Shown here in pieces: positions 1 through 7,560 of a stretch of 64,000 nucleotides of DNA. The stretch is from contig NZ_CP011132.1 in the NCBI RefSeq assembly GCF_000981805.1, forward strand, positions 4,712,001 through 4,776,000. The letters run 5' to 3'. The position numbers and the translations under genes are program-made. The notes under the pieces are model-generated. The model did not search any database. It was not told the DNA's origin and saw only the letters and a program-made list of their open reading frames with translations. The DNA comes from Citrobacter amalonaticus Y19 (GTDB lineage Bacteria > Pseudomonadota > Gammaproteobacteria > Enterobacterales > Enterobacteriaceae). The stretch's first letter is position 1. Every line of letters begins with the position of its first letter.

Positions 1-1
1 T

Positions 2-295
2 GGGGGAATGCTTCAGGCTTATCGTATGAGCGAGGTCGTGCCCAATGCGTTGGTGGGAGGCGAACTGGATGTGCTGGCTGCCGCCGTGTTAGGTGGCGCG
101 AGCCTATCCGGCGGTCGCGGGTCAGTCATGGGTACGTTGATGGGGGTATTCCTCATCGGCATTCTGAAAAATGGTCTTAACCTGGTGGGCGTGTCCAGCT
201 ACTTCGTCAATATCGTCATCGGGGTGGTCATTGTCTCGGCAATTTGCGTCACTCACTACAAAAAACGTAAAGAAACGGACGTTGGATTCGTCTGA
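2..295 (+). CDS. Sugar ABC transporter permease, C-terminal fragment
   Basis: This is the last 97 codons of an inner-membrane permease whose start lies before the window; the frame is open to base 2. The fragment has a glycine-rich segment (LGGASLSGGRGS) followed by two hydrophobic stretches and a lysine-rich tail. That pattern is typical of the C-terminus of ribose/rhamnose-type (RbsC-like, BPD_transp_2) permeases. A second permease of the same family starts 13 bases after its stop, so the two probably form a heterodimeric channel. The sugar is not determinable from this fragment; the downstream kinase and epimerase suggest a pentose or pentulose. Confidence 0.8.
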   Translation, partial: GGMLQAYRMSEVVPNALVGGELDVLAAAVLGGASLSGGRGSVMGTLMGVFLIGILKNGLNLVGVSSYFVNIVIGVVIVSAICVTHYKKRKETDVGFV

Positions 296-308
296 CAAGG
301 GGCTTGAA

Positions 309-1361
309 ATGAAAAAACAGGCATTTTTACCAATTGATGGCACCAGCTCCGGTTTACTGGCGATATGTTTCTTCGCGGTGGTGGCATTTAGTCTGGCCAT
401 GCCCGGACGTTTTTTTACCGATAATACGTTTCTGAGTATCGCCTTCCAGTTGCCAGAACTGGGGCTGCTCACCTTCGCCATGTTTGTCCCTATGCTGAGT
501 GGCGGGTTGAATCTGGCGATCATCGGCACGGCGAATCTGACCAGTCTGTTTATGGCCTGGCTGTTAATTCAGTATGTGCCTGCCGAGGCATCTATCGGCC
601 TGCAGTTAGGGTGGTTACTTCTGGCGATGCTGGGCGCGATGGCGATCGCCATCGTGATTGGTGCTATCACAGGGATCATTATTTCCCGGGTGGGGGCGCA
701 CCCGATTCTGGTTACGCTGGGCAGTATGACGATTATCAGCGGTATTGGTATTTATCTTACCAAAGGGGCCGCGCTCAGTGGGATGCCACCCATTGTCCGC
801 AGTATGGGATCGGAAGTGGTTTATGGCGTGCCGGTTCCCATGGTGATTTTTATCGTCGCGACGCTCATGCTGGCACTGTTCCTCGGAAAAACCCGCACCG
901 GGAAGGTTATTTACATGTGCGGTAGCAATATCAATGCGACCTGGTTTAGCGGTATACGGACCGACCGTGTACTGATGGCGATTTATGCCATATCCAGTCT
1001 GCTTTGCGTACTGGCTGGGCTCATTATGCTGGCTCGCTTTAACTCTGCACGTATGGGCTATGGCGATTCTTATCTCCTGCTGACGGTGCTGGCCATTGTC
1101 CTTGGCGGCACCGATCCATTCGGCGGGGTCGGTAAAGTCGGTCATGTCTTCTGCGCGTTGTTGGTGCTCCAGGTTATCGCCACCGGGCTTAGCCTGTCTG
1201 GACTGAGTCTGCATTTCAATCTGGCGGTATGGGGAATAACGTTGATTGCCGCACTGGCCTTTAAGTTCTTCAAACAAAAATGGCAGGCGCGGCGTGCCAT
1301 GAATAACAGCCTGAAAGCATTTCAACAACAACTGGCCACTCGTGAGGGAAAAAATGCGTAG
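309..1361 (+). CDS. Sugar ABC transporter permease (RbsC/RhaP-type)
   Basis: A 350-residue integral membrane protein with about nine or ten hydrophobic segments. It carries the family's cytoplasmic motif near residues 260-275 (LGGTDPFGGVGKVGH, the equivalent of LGG-S-GG-G in RbsC). The ATG at 309 is chosen because AAGGGG lies just upstream and the protein then begins MKKQAFLPID before the first membrane segment; the longer open frame from 171 lies in the preceding gene. It should pair with the upstream permease to import a sugar delivered by a periplasmic binding protein, using an ATPase encoded outside the window. Its stop overlaps the start region of the epimerase gene, so the genes are cotranscribed. 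Confidence 0.85.
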   Translation: MKKQAFLPIDGTSSGLLAICFFAVVAFSLAMPGRFFTDNTFLSIAFQLPELGLLTFAMFVPMLSGGLNLAIIGTANLTSLFMAWLLIQYVPAEASIGLQLGWLLLAMLGAMAIAIVIGAITGIIISRVGAHPILVTLGSMTIISGIGIYLTKGAALSGMPPIVRSMGSEVVYGVPVPMVIFIVATLMLALFLGKTRTGKVIYMCGSNINATWFSGIRTDRVLMAIYAISSLLCVLAGLIMLARFNSARMGYGDSYLLLTVLAIVLGGTDPFGGVGKVGHVFCALLVLQVIATGLSLSGLSLHFNLAVWGITLIAALAFKFFKQKWQARRAMNNSLKAFQQQLATREGKNA

Positions 1362-2235
1362 CCATCCATTAGGTATTTATGAAAAGGCGCTTCCCAGGAA
1401 CACCAGTTGGGTAGAAAAACTGGCGCTGGCGAAATCATGCGGGTTTGATTTTGTTGAAATGTCAGTCGATGAAAGCGAAGAGCGGCTGGCTCGTCTGGAC
1501 TGGTCGCTTGCCGAGCGCATGGAAATCATCAGCGCCATTCAGAAAACGGGTGTGCGTATTCCGACCCTGTGTTTATCGGCTCACCGTCGTTTCCCGTTCG
1601 GCAGTCACGATAGCGACACCCGCCTGCAAGCGCGAACGATCATGCAAAAAGCATTACGGCTGGCGCAGGATTTAGGCATTCGAACCATCCAGCTTGCCGG
1701 GTATGACGTCTATTACGAGCCGCAGAATGATGACACTATCGCTTTGTTTGAGGATGCGATGGCCTGGGTGGCGGAGCAGGCCGCGGCTGCACAGGTGATG
1801 TGTGCAGTGGAAATCATGGATACCCCCTTTATTAACTCCATCAGTAAATGGAAAGTGCTGGATGCAAAAATCAATTCTCCATGGTTTACCGTTTACCCCG
1901 ATGTCGGCAATCTCACCGCATGGGGCAACGAGCTGGAGAGTGAATTGGCGAAAGGTATTGACCGGATTGCCGCCATCCATCTTAAAGATACCTTTCCGGT
2001 GACGCCGGATTCCCCTGGGCAGTTCCGCGATGTCCCCTTTGGTGAAGGATGCGTAGATTTCGTTAAGCTATTCAGGATATTACGCCGTCTGAACTATAGG
2101 GGCACTTTCCTGATTGAAATGTGGACAGAAAAATCCCCTGAACCGTTACTGGAAATTATCCACGCGCGCCAGTGGATAGAAAGCAAGATGCAGGCGGCGG
2201 GGTGGCACGACGAGCGGGCGTTGATCGCAGGATAA
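1354..2235 (+). CDS. L-ribulose/L-xylulose-5-phosphate 3-epimerase (UlaE/SgbU family)
   Basis: A 293-residue TIM-barrel sugar-phosphate epimerase. It resembles E. coli UlaE along its length, with shared blocks such as PLGIYEKALP, GFDFVEMSVDE, LCLSAHRRFP, IQLAGYDVYY and FLIEMW. Family members interconvert L-xylulose-5-phosphate and L-ribulose-5-phosphate using acidic and histidine metal ligands; the EIMD and HLKD segments seen here fit those positions. The ATG at 1354 is preferred over a GTG at 1342, because GAGG sits six bases before it and UlaE homology starts there. The gene lies between the permeases and a LyxK-like kinase, so it probably acts on the kinase product. The exact substrate is inferred. 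Confidence 0.85.
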   Translation: MRSHPLGIYEKALPRNTSWVEKLALAKSCGFDFVEMSVDESEERLARLDWSLAERMEIISAIQKTGVRIPTLCLSAHRRFPFGSHDSDTRLQARTIMQKALRLAQDLGIRTIQLAGYDVYYEPQNDDTIALFEDAMAWVAEQAAAAQVMCAVEIMDTPFINSISKWKVLDAKINSPWFTVYPDVGNLTAWGNELESELAKGIDRIAAIHLKDTFPVTPDSPGQFRDVPFGEGCVDFVKLFRILRRLNYRGTFLIEMWTEKSPEPLLEIIHARQWIESKMQAAGWHDERALIAG

Positions 2236-2245
2236 GGAGAGGACG

Positions 2246-3730
2246 ATGAGCCATTACTTTATGGGCATTGATTTGGGCGGCACCGTCACCAAGGCGGGGA
2301 TATACACTGCCGAGGGACGAGAAATCACGGTGGCCGCTCAGACCTTATCGTTACTCAGCCCACAGGCAGGATTCTGCGAACGCGATATGGAGGCCCTTTG
2401 GGCGACAACGTGTGACGTTATCCAACGTGCACTGGCTGAAAGTCATCTGTCGGCGGAACAGATTAACGGAATTGGTTTTTCTTCACACGGTAAAGGACTG
2501 TATCTGGTCGATAAGTCAGGAAGACCCGTACGCAACGGGATTGTCTCCTCGGACTCCCGGGCACAGTCTCTGGTTGCGGCCTGGAAAGCGCAGGGTGTCG
2601 ATCGTCTGGCGTATCCGCATAGCTTTCAGCAGTTATGGCCTTCCCATCCGGCGGCATTGTTGAGGTGGCTGAAACAGAACGAGCCGGAGCATTACGCGCG
2701 TACGGGTTATGTGCTGATGGCCCACGATTACATTCGTTATCGTTTGACGGCGGAATTGACCTGCGAAGAAACCAATATTTCGGGAAGTCAGTTATTTAAT
2801 TTGCAGCGTAATGATTTCGATCCTGCGCTGTTCACGCTGTTCGGCATAGAAGAGATGATGGAGTGCATGCCGAAAGTGATTGGCTCCGCTGAGCAGGCAG
2901 GGGTTGTCACAGCAGACGCCGCCGCGTTATGCGGATTAAACGCAGGAACGCCGGTATTTGGCGGAGTGTTTGATGTCGTAGGCGCGGCAATGACTTCCGG
3001 CGTCTATGACAGTACGCAGCTTAGCGCGGTTGCCGGAACATGGTCGATTGCCACCCGCGTTTTTGATGACATTATCCCGGCTGACTATCCGTATGTATGG
3101 GGTAAGTTCAGTATTCCGGGGCACTATTTTGCCCACGAAGGCAGCCCCACTTCTGCCAGCAATCTGACCTGGTTTATTCAGCACTTTTTACCGGAGTTGC
3201 AGGATGACCACGACACGCTTAACCAGTGGGCGGCGCGTGGGTATGAGAAACCCGACAGCATTCTGTTTTTTCCCTGGTTATACGGTTCGAATTATGACGA
3301 TTCACTGAGTGGCGGATTCGTCGGGCTGGGAGGTCACCACGATGCGGCAGACCTCGTTTACGCTATCTATCAGGGGATCGTGTTCTCGCACTTACTGCAT
3401 CAGGACAAACTGTTGCAGCTCGGGGACGGTGTTCAAACGATTCGTTTCACCGGCGGTCCTACGCATTCACGTATCTGGATGCAGATGTTTTGCGATGTCA
3501 GTAATTTGCCGCTTGAAATTGTCGACGTTGAGCAGTCTGGCTGCCGGGCGGCGGCGATGTGTGCGGCTGTGGGTTCGGGGGATTATCCTGGGTTTGAGCA
3601 GGCCATTAAAGCGACCCTGCCGCCGGTGATTCGTCTGGAGCCGGATGCGAAGAAGCACAGTATGTTACGTCGCCGGTTCGAACGGTTTAAGCGTGTCGCC
3701 GATGCGTTGAGTACTGTCGAACGCGAATAA
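2246..3730 (+). CDS. FGGY-family sugar kinase, LyxK-like (L-xylulose kinase type)
   Basis: A 494-residue carbohydrate kinase. The N-terminal phosphate loop reads GIDLGGTVTKAG, and the C-terminal FGGY-type nucleotide site is near residues 395-410 (RFTGGPTHSRIWMQM). Shared blocks with E. coli LyxK include the SSHGKGLYLVDK, EETNIS, FFPWLYGSN and GGPTHS regions. LyxK phosphorylates L-xylulose, giving the substrate for the upstream 3-epimerase, so the pair would feed an L-pentulose into the pentose-phosphate pathway. A 4-epimerase (AraD/UlaF type) that would complete the route is not in view. The gene is followed by a terminator at 3754. Confidence 0.85.
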   Translation: MSHYFMGIDLGGTVTKAGIYTAEGREITVAAQTLSLLSPQAGFCERDMEALWATTCDVIQRALAESHLSAEQINGIGFSSHGKGLYLVDKSGRPVRNGIVSSDSRAQSLVAAWKAQGVDRLAYPHSFQQLWPSHPAALLRWLKQNEPEHYARTGYVLMAHDYIRYRLTAELTCEETNISGSQLFNLQRNDFDPALFTLFGIEEMMECMPKVIGSAEQAGVVTADAAALCGLNAGTPVFGGVFDVVGAAMTSGVYDSTQLSAVAGTWSIATRVFDDIIPADYPYVWGKFSIPGHYFAHEGSPTSASNLTWFIQHFLPELQDDHDTLNQWAARGYEKPDSILFFPWLYGSNYDDSLSGGFVGLGGHHDAADLVYAIYQGIVFSHLLHQDKLLQLGDGVQTIRFTGGPTHSRIWMQMFCDVSNLPLEIVDVEQSGCRAAAMCAAVGSGDYPGFEQAIKATLPPVIRLEPDAKKHSMLRRRFERFKRVADALSTVERE

Positions 3731-3753
3731 CAACCTGCTTTTATCTCATCACG

Positions 3754-3778
3754 GCCTGGCGTTAAGCCGGGCTTTTTT
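3754..3778 (+). terminator. Rho-independent terminator of the sugar operon
   Basis: A 7-bp stem GCCTGGC/GCCGGGC (one G-U pair) with loop GTTAA is followed by six T. It lies 24 bases after the kinase stop. It sits just before the oppositely oriented oxyS terminator, so convergent transcription is insulated from both sides. Confidence 0.85.
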
Positions 3779-3786
3779 ACGCAAAA

Positions 3787-3899
3787 AAAATGCGGACCTC
3801 AGGTCCGCAAAAGTTCACGTTGGCTTTAGTTATTTGGGTATGAGAGAGACTCTCAGAACGGGCAGTGGCTTCAAGGGTTAAACGAGACCGCTCCGTTTC
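3787..3899 (-). ncRNA. oxyS: OxyS small RNA
   Basis: The reverse strand starts GAAACGGAGCGG and runs through AACCCTTGAAG, CACTGCCCGTT, AATAACTAAAGCC and AACGTGAACTTTTGCGG, the landmarks of E. coli OxyS. It ends in a perfect 8-bp terminator stem with a U tail, giving about 113 nt against about 110 in E. coli. OxyS is an Hfq-dependent RNA made on hydrogen peroxide stress, and it represses fhlA and rpoS translation among other targets. It lies divergent to oxyR with about 95 bp between the 5' ends, the usual arrangement for OxyR activation of oxyS and autorepression. The first stem-loop (GAGCGGTCTCGTTT) and the second (GAGAGTCTCTCTC) differ in detail from K-12. The identification is by recognition, not by a covariance search. 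Confidence 0.93.
3788..3809 (-). terminator. oxyS terminator
   Basis: A perfect palindrome TGCGGACC-TCA-GGTCCGCA at 3791-3809 is flanked on its left by eight A, which read as U on the minus-strand transcript. It matches the final stem of OxyS. Confidence 0.9.
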
Positions 3900-3923
3900 T
3901 GTGATGGATTATCAGACAGAAAG

Positions 3924-3964
3924 CTTGATAGGGATAATCGTTCGTTGCTATGCTACCTATCGCC
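3924..3964. promoter_or_regulatory. OxyR-binding region between oxyS and oxyR
   Basis: Spaced ATAG/CTAT half-sites (GATAGGGATA ... GCTATGCTACCTATC) lie between the divergent oxyS and oxyR starts, where OxyR protects DNA in E. coli. The segment CTATCGCCATGAACTATCG before oxyR also matches the K-12 oxyR leader as I remember it. The exact contacts are inferred. Confidence 0.6.
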
Positions 3965-3994
3965 ATGAACTATCGTGGCGATGGAGGATGAATA

Positions 3995-4912
3995 ATGAAT
4001 ATTCGTGATCTTGAATACCTGGTGGCATTAGCCGAACATCGCCACTTTCGGCGCGCGGCGGACTCCTGTCACGTCAGCCAGCCAACGTTGAGCGGTCAAA
4101 TCCGCAAGCTGGAAGATGAGCTGGGCGTAATGCTGCTGGAGCGTACGAGTCGTAAAGTGCTGTTCACCCAGGCAGGTTTACTGCTGGTGGATCAGGCACG
4201 TACCGTGCTGCGTGAGGTCAAAGTGCTCAAGGAGATGGCAAGCCAACAGGGTGAGACCATGTCAGGTCCACTGCACATTGGTTTGATTCCCACCGTTGGT
4301 CCTTACCTGCTGCCGCATATTATTCCGATGCTGCACCAGACTTTCCCGAAGCTGGAAATGTATCTGCATGAAGCGCAAACCCATCAGTTGCTGGCACAAC
4401 TGGATAGCGGCAAACTCGATTGCGTGATCCTGGCGCTGGTGAAAGAGAGCGAGGCATTTATTGAAGTGCCGCTGTTCGACGAGCCGATGCAACTGGCGAT
4501 CTATGAGGATCACCCGTGGGCGAATCGCGAATGCGTGCCGATGTCCGATCTGGCCGGCGAAAAACTGCTGATGCTGGAGGACGGCCACTGTCTGCGCGAT
4601 CAGGCGATGGGTTTCTGCTTTGAAGCGGGGGCTGACGAAGACACCCACTTCCGCGCGACCAGTCTGGAAACGCTGCGTAACATGGTGGCGGCGGGAAGCG
4701 GGATTACGTTGCTGCCAGCGCTGGCGGTTCCACAGGAACGCAAACGCGATGGCGTTGTGTATCTGCCCTGCATTAAGCCTGAGCCGCGTCGCACAGTGGG
4801 ACTGGTTTATCGTCCTGGGTCACCTTTGCGCAGTCGTTATGAGCAACTGGCAGAGGCCATCCGTGGTGCGATGGATGGCCATTTCGACAATGCGTTAAAA
4901 AAGGCGGTTTAA
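3995..4912 (+). CDS. oxyR: Hydrogen peroxide-sensing LysR-type regulator OxyR
   Basis: A 305-residue LysR-family activator with an N-terminal winged helix-turn-helix (residues 1-60, AADSCHVSQPTLSGQIRKLE). The redox-sensing effector domain keeps both reactive cysteines, Cys199 (EDGHC) and Cys208 (GFC). Peroxide oxidises these to a disulfide that switches DNA binding and activates oxyS, katG, ahpCF and other genes. The length equals E. coli OxyR. AGGATG lies just before the ATG. Its last 18 bases overlap the end of sthA on the opposite strand. Confidence 0.98.
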   Translation: MNIRDLEYLVALAEHRHFRRAADSCHVSQPTLSGQIRKLEDELGVMLLERTSRKVLFTQAGLLLVDQARTVLREVKVLKEMASQQGETMSGPLHIGLIPTVGPYLLPHIIPMLHQTFPKLEMYLHEAQTHQLLAQLDSGKLDCVILALVKESEAFIEVPLFDEPMQLAIYEDHPWANRECVPMSDLAGEKLLMLEDGHCLRDQAMGFCFEAGADEDTHFRATSLETLRNMVAAGSGITLLPALAVPQERKRDGVVYLPCIKPEPRRTVGLVYRPGSPLRSRYEQLAEAIRGAMDGHFDNALKKAV

Positions 4913-6295
4913 GCCATTTAGCGCAGCGACCCGATAGGCTTCCGCCATGGTCGGGTAGTTAAAGGTGGTGTTAACGAAGTACTCAATTGTGTTACCGCCA
5001 CCTTTCTGCTCCATAATCGCCTGACCGATGTGAATAATCTCGGCTGCGCGCTCGCCAAAGCAGTGAATTCCTAGAATCTCTTTGGTTTCCCGATGGAACA
5101 AAATCTTCAGCGTGCCCACGTTCATGCCGACGATTTGCGCCCGCGCCAGGTGTTTAAACTGGGCGCGTCCCACTTCGTAAGGCACTTTCATCGCCGTCAG
5201 CTGCTGTTCGGTTTTACCAACGGAGCTGATTTCCGGAATGGTGTAAATGCCGGTGGGGATATCTTCAATCAGGTGCGCGTTCGCTTCCCCTTTCACCAGC
5301 GCCTGGGCGGCAATGCGTCCCTGGTCGTATGCCGCGGATGCCAGGCTCGGGTAACCAATCACATCACCCACCGCGTAAACGTGCGGCAGGGCGGTCTGGT
5401 ACATGCTGTTGACCTTGAGCTGACCCCGGCTGTCGGTTTCCAGACCGATATTCTGTAACGCCAGGGAATCGGTATTCCCGGTACGACCATTGGCATACAG
5501 CAGGCAGTCGGCTTTCAGTTTCTTACCGGACTTCAGGTGCATGATCACGCCGTCGTCGCAGCCTTCGATCTTCTCATATTCTTCATTGTGGCGAATGACG
5601 ACGCCGCTGTTCCAGAAGTGATAAGAGAGGGAGTCGGACATCTCCTGATCGAGGAACGCCAGCAGACGGTCACGGGTGTTGATAAGGTCAACTTTGACCT
5701 CCATTCCGCGGAAGATCGACGCATATTCGCAGCCGATCACCCCGGCGCCATAAATAATGACATGGCGAGGTTCGTGGTGCAGGCTGAGGATCGAATCGCT
5801 GTCATAAATGCGCGGATGTGAGAAGTCCACGTCTGTCGGATGATAAGGGCGCGATCCGCAGGCAATGACAAATTTCTCTGCCGTCAGGGTCTCAACCGTA
5901 CCGTCATGACATTCCAGCGCCAGCGTGTGTTCGTCAACAAAATGGGCGTTGCCCTGCAAGATTTCGCAGTGGTTACGCTCATAAAAACCCTGACGCATCC
6001 GTGTTTGTTGATTAATCACGTTGTCGGCATGGTTGAGAATATCGGCGAATGAGGAACGAAGCAGGCGGGAATGATCGCTGTAAAGGGGGTTCTGATTGAA
6101 TTCGATAATACGACTGACTGCGTGACGGAGCGCTTTCGACGGGATGGTGCCCCAGTGGGTGCAACCGCCGCCAACGTTATGATAACGCTCGATAACGGCA
6201 ACGCGAGCTCCTTGCTTAACCAGACCCATTGCAGCGCCTTCGCCGCCGGGGCCGGAACCTATTACTATGGCATCGTAATCGTAGGAATGTGGCAT
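4895..6295 (-). CDS. sthA: Soluble pyridine nucleotide transhydrogenase
   Basis: A 466-residue cytosolic flavoprotein that transfers hydride between NADPH and NAD, and is thought to remove excess NADPH. It has an N-terminal FAD fold (GSGPGGEGAA), a central NAD(P) fold (GAGVIGCEYASIF) and a C-terminal dimerisation domain. The active-site segment reads GGGCTHWGTIPSKAL. One of the two cysteines of related disulfide reductases is replaced by threonine, as is normal for SthA, which has no redox disulfide. The length equals E. coli SthA. Its 3' end overlaps oxyR tail-to-tail by 18 bp. Confidence 0.97.
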   Translation of the reverse strand: MPHSYDYDAIVIGSGPGGEGAAMGLVKQGARVAVIERYHNVGGGCTHWGTIPSKALRHAVSRIIEFNQNPLYSDHSRLLRSSFADILNHADNVINQQTRMRQGFYERNHCEILQGNAHFVDEHTLALECHDGTVETLTAEKFVIACGSRPYHPTDVDFSHPRIYDSDSILSLHHEPRHVIIYGAGVIGCEYASIFRGMEVKVDLINTRDRLLAFLDQEMSDSLSYHFWNSGVVIRHNEEYEKIEGCDDGVIMHLKSGKKLKADCLLYANGRTGNTDSLALQNIGLETDSRGQLKVNSMYQTALPHVYAVGDVIGYPSLASAAYDQGRIAAQALVKGEANAHLIEDIPTGIYTIPEISSVGKTEQQLTAMKVPYEVGRAQFKHLARAQIVGMNVGTLKILFHRETKEILGIHCFGERAAEIIHIGQAIMEQKGGGNTIEYFVNTTFNYPTMAEAYRVAALNGLNRLF

Positions 6296-6496
6296 GGTAA
6301 GGCTTACCTGTTCTTATACATAAAAGCAACAGAATAGTAACATCATTGCCGGGATAACCCAATTATCGTTGTGCTTTTTTGCGAGGCTGAAGCACAAACT
6401 GCGCGTAAACAATCATTCACAAAGCGGAACAAGCAGATTAACTTTGAACTCTGGTATAGTGCCAGACAAGACATATGGAAGGATTCAGACATCGTG

Positions 6497-7147
6497 ATGG
6501 GCGTTAGAGCGCAGCAAAAAGAAAAAACCCGGCGTTCGCTGGTTGAGGCCGCATTTAGTCAACTGAGCGCGGAGCGTAGCTTCGCCAGCCTGAGTTTGCG
6601 TGAAGTCGCACGCGAAGCGGGCATTGCGCCAACCTCCTTTTATCGTCATTTCCGTGATGTTGATGAACTCGGCCTGACCATGGTCGATGAAAGCGGTTTG
6701 ATGCTGCGTCAGTTGATGCGCCAGGCACGTCAGCGTATCGCCAAGGGCGGGAGTGTGATCCGCACCTCGGTCTCTACATTTATGGAGTTCATCGGTAACA
6801 ACCCCAACGCCTTCCGTTTATTATTGCGTGAACGTTCTGGCACCTCAGCGGCTTTCCGTGCCGCCGTTGCGCGAGAAATTCAGCACTTTATCGCGGAACT
6901 TGCGGATTATCTGGAACTCGAAAACCATATGCCGCGTGCGTTTACTGAAGCGCAAGCCGAAGCGATGGTGACGATTGTCTTCAGTGCAGGCGCCGAGGCG
7001 CTGGACGTGGGTGCGGAACAACGCCAACAGTTAGAAGAGCGACTGGTACTGCAACTGCGCATGATTTCGAAAGGCGCGTTTTACTGGTATCGCCGTGAAC
7101 AAGAGAAGATGACCCTCATTCCGGGTAACGTGAAGGAAGAGCAATGA
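6497..7147 (+). CDS. fabR: TetR-family repressor of unsaturated fatty acid synthesis FabR
   Basis: A 216-residue TetR-type repressor that controls fabA and fabB, and so membrane unsaturation, in response to acyl-thioester balance. The N-terminal helix-turn-helix is clear (LSLREVAREAGIAPTSFYRHF, residues 34-54), followed by a helical ligand and dimer domain. The ATG at 6497 is chosen by homology. A GTG directly before it at 6494 is better spaced from GGAAGGA (6477-6483) and cannot be excluded; an upstream in-frame extension to 6371 is less likely. The stop overlaps the yijD start by four bases (ATGA), so the two are translationally coupled. Confidence 0.95.
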   Translation: MGVRAQQKEKTRRSLVEAAFSQLSAERSFASLSLREVAREAGIAPTSFYRHFRDVDELGLTMVDESGLMLRQLMRQARQRIAKGGSVIRTSVSTFMEFIGNNPNAFRLLLRERSGTSAAFRAAVAREIQHFIAELADYLELENHMPRAFTEAQAEAMVTIVFSAGAEALDVGAEQRQQLEERLVLQLRMISKGAFYWYRREQEKMTLIPGNVKEEQ

Positions 7148-7503
7148 AACAGTCAGTTCAGGATAAAGGTACGCTGTTGCTGGCGCTGGTCGCTGGCTTG
7201 TCGATCAATGGCACATTCGCGGCGCTGTTTAGCTCCATCGTGCCGTTCTCTGTATTCCCGATTATCTCGCTGGTGCTGACGGTGTACTGTCTGCATCAAC
7301 GTTATCAGAATCGCACCATGCCTGTGGGGTTGCCGGGTCTGGCTGCCGCCTGCTTTATTCTCGGCGTTCTGCTTTACAGCACGGTGGTGCGCGCGGAGTA
7401 TCCGGATATCGGCTCTAACTTCTTCCCGGCGGTGCTGTCGGTCATTCTGGTCTTCTGGATCGGCGTGAAAATGCGTAATCGCAAGCAGGAAGTGTCGGAA
7501 TAA
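7144..7503 (+). CDS. yijD: Inner-membrane protein YijD (DUF1422)
   Basis: A 119-residue hydrophobic protein with about four predicted membrane segments: residues 9-29, 32-50, 60-78 and 90-108. It is nearly identical to E. coli YijD, which has no established function. It overlaps fabR by four bases and ends just before a REP element, so it is the last gene of a two-gene operon. The conserved link with fabR hints at a membrane role, but that is only inference from position. Confidence 0.93.
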   Translation: MKQSVQDKGTLLLALVAGLSINGTFAALFSSIVPFSVFPIISLVLTVYCLHQRYQNRTMPVGLPGLAAACFILGVLLYSTVVRAEYPDIGSNFFPAVLSVILVFWIGVKMRNRKQEVSE

Positions 7504-7520
7504 GCGCGGTTGACGTTCAG

Positions 7521-7551
7521 GCCGGATGCGGCATAAATGCTTTATCCGGCC
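7521..7551. repeat. REP element
   Basis: An imperfect palindrome with GCCGGATGCGG and TTATCCGGCC arms lies between the converging yijD and trmA genes. It matches the REP/PU consensus of enterobacteria. Confidence 0.8.
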
Positions 7552-7560
7552 GATAACCGA

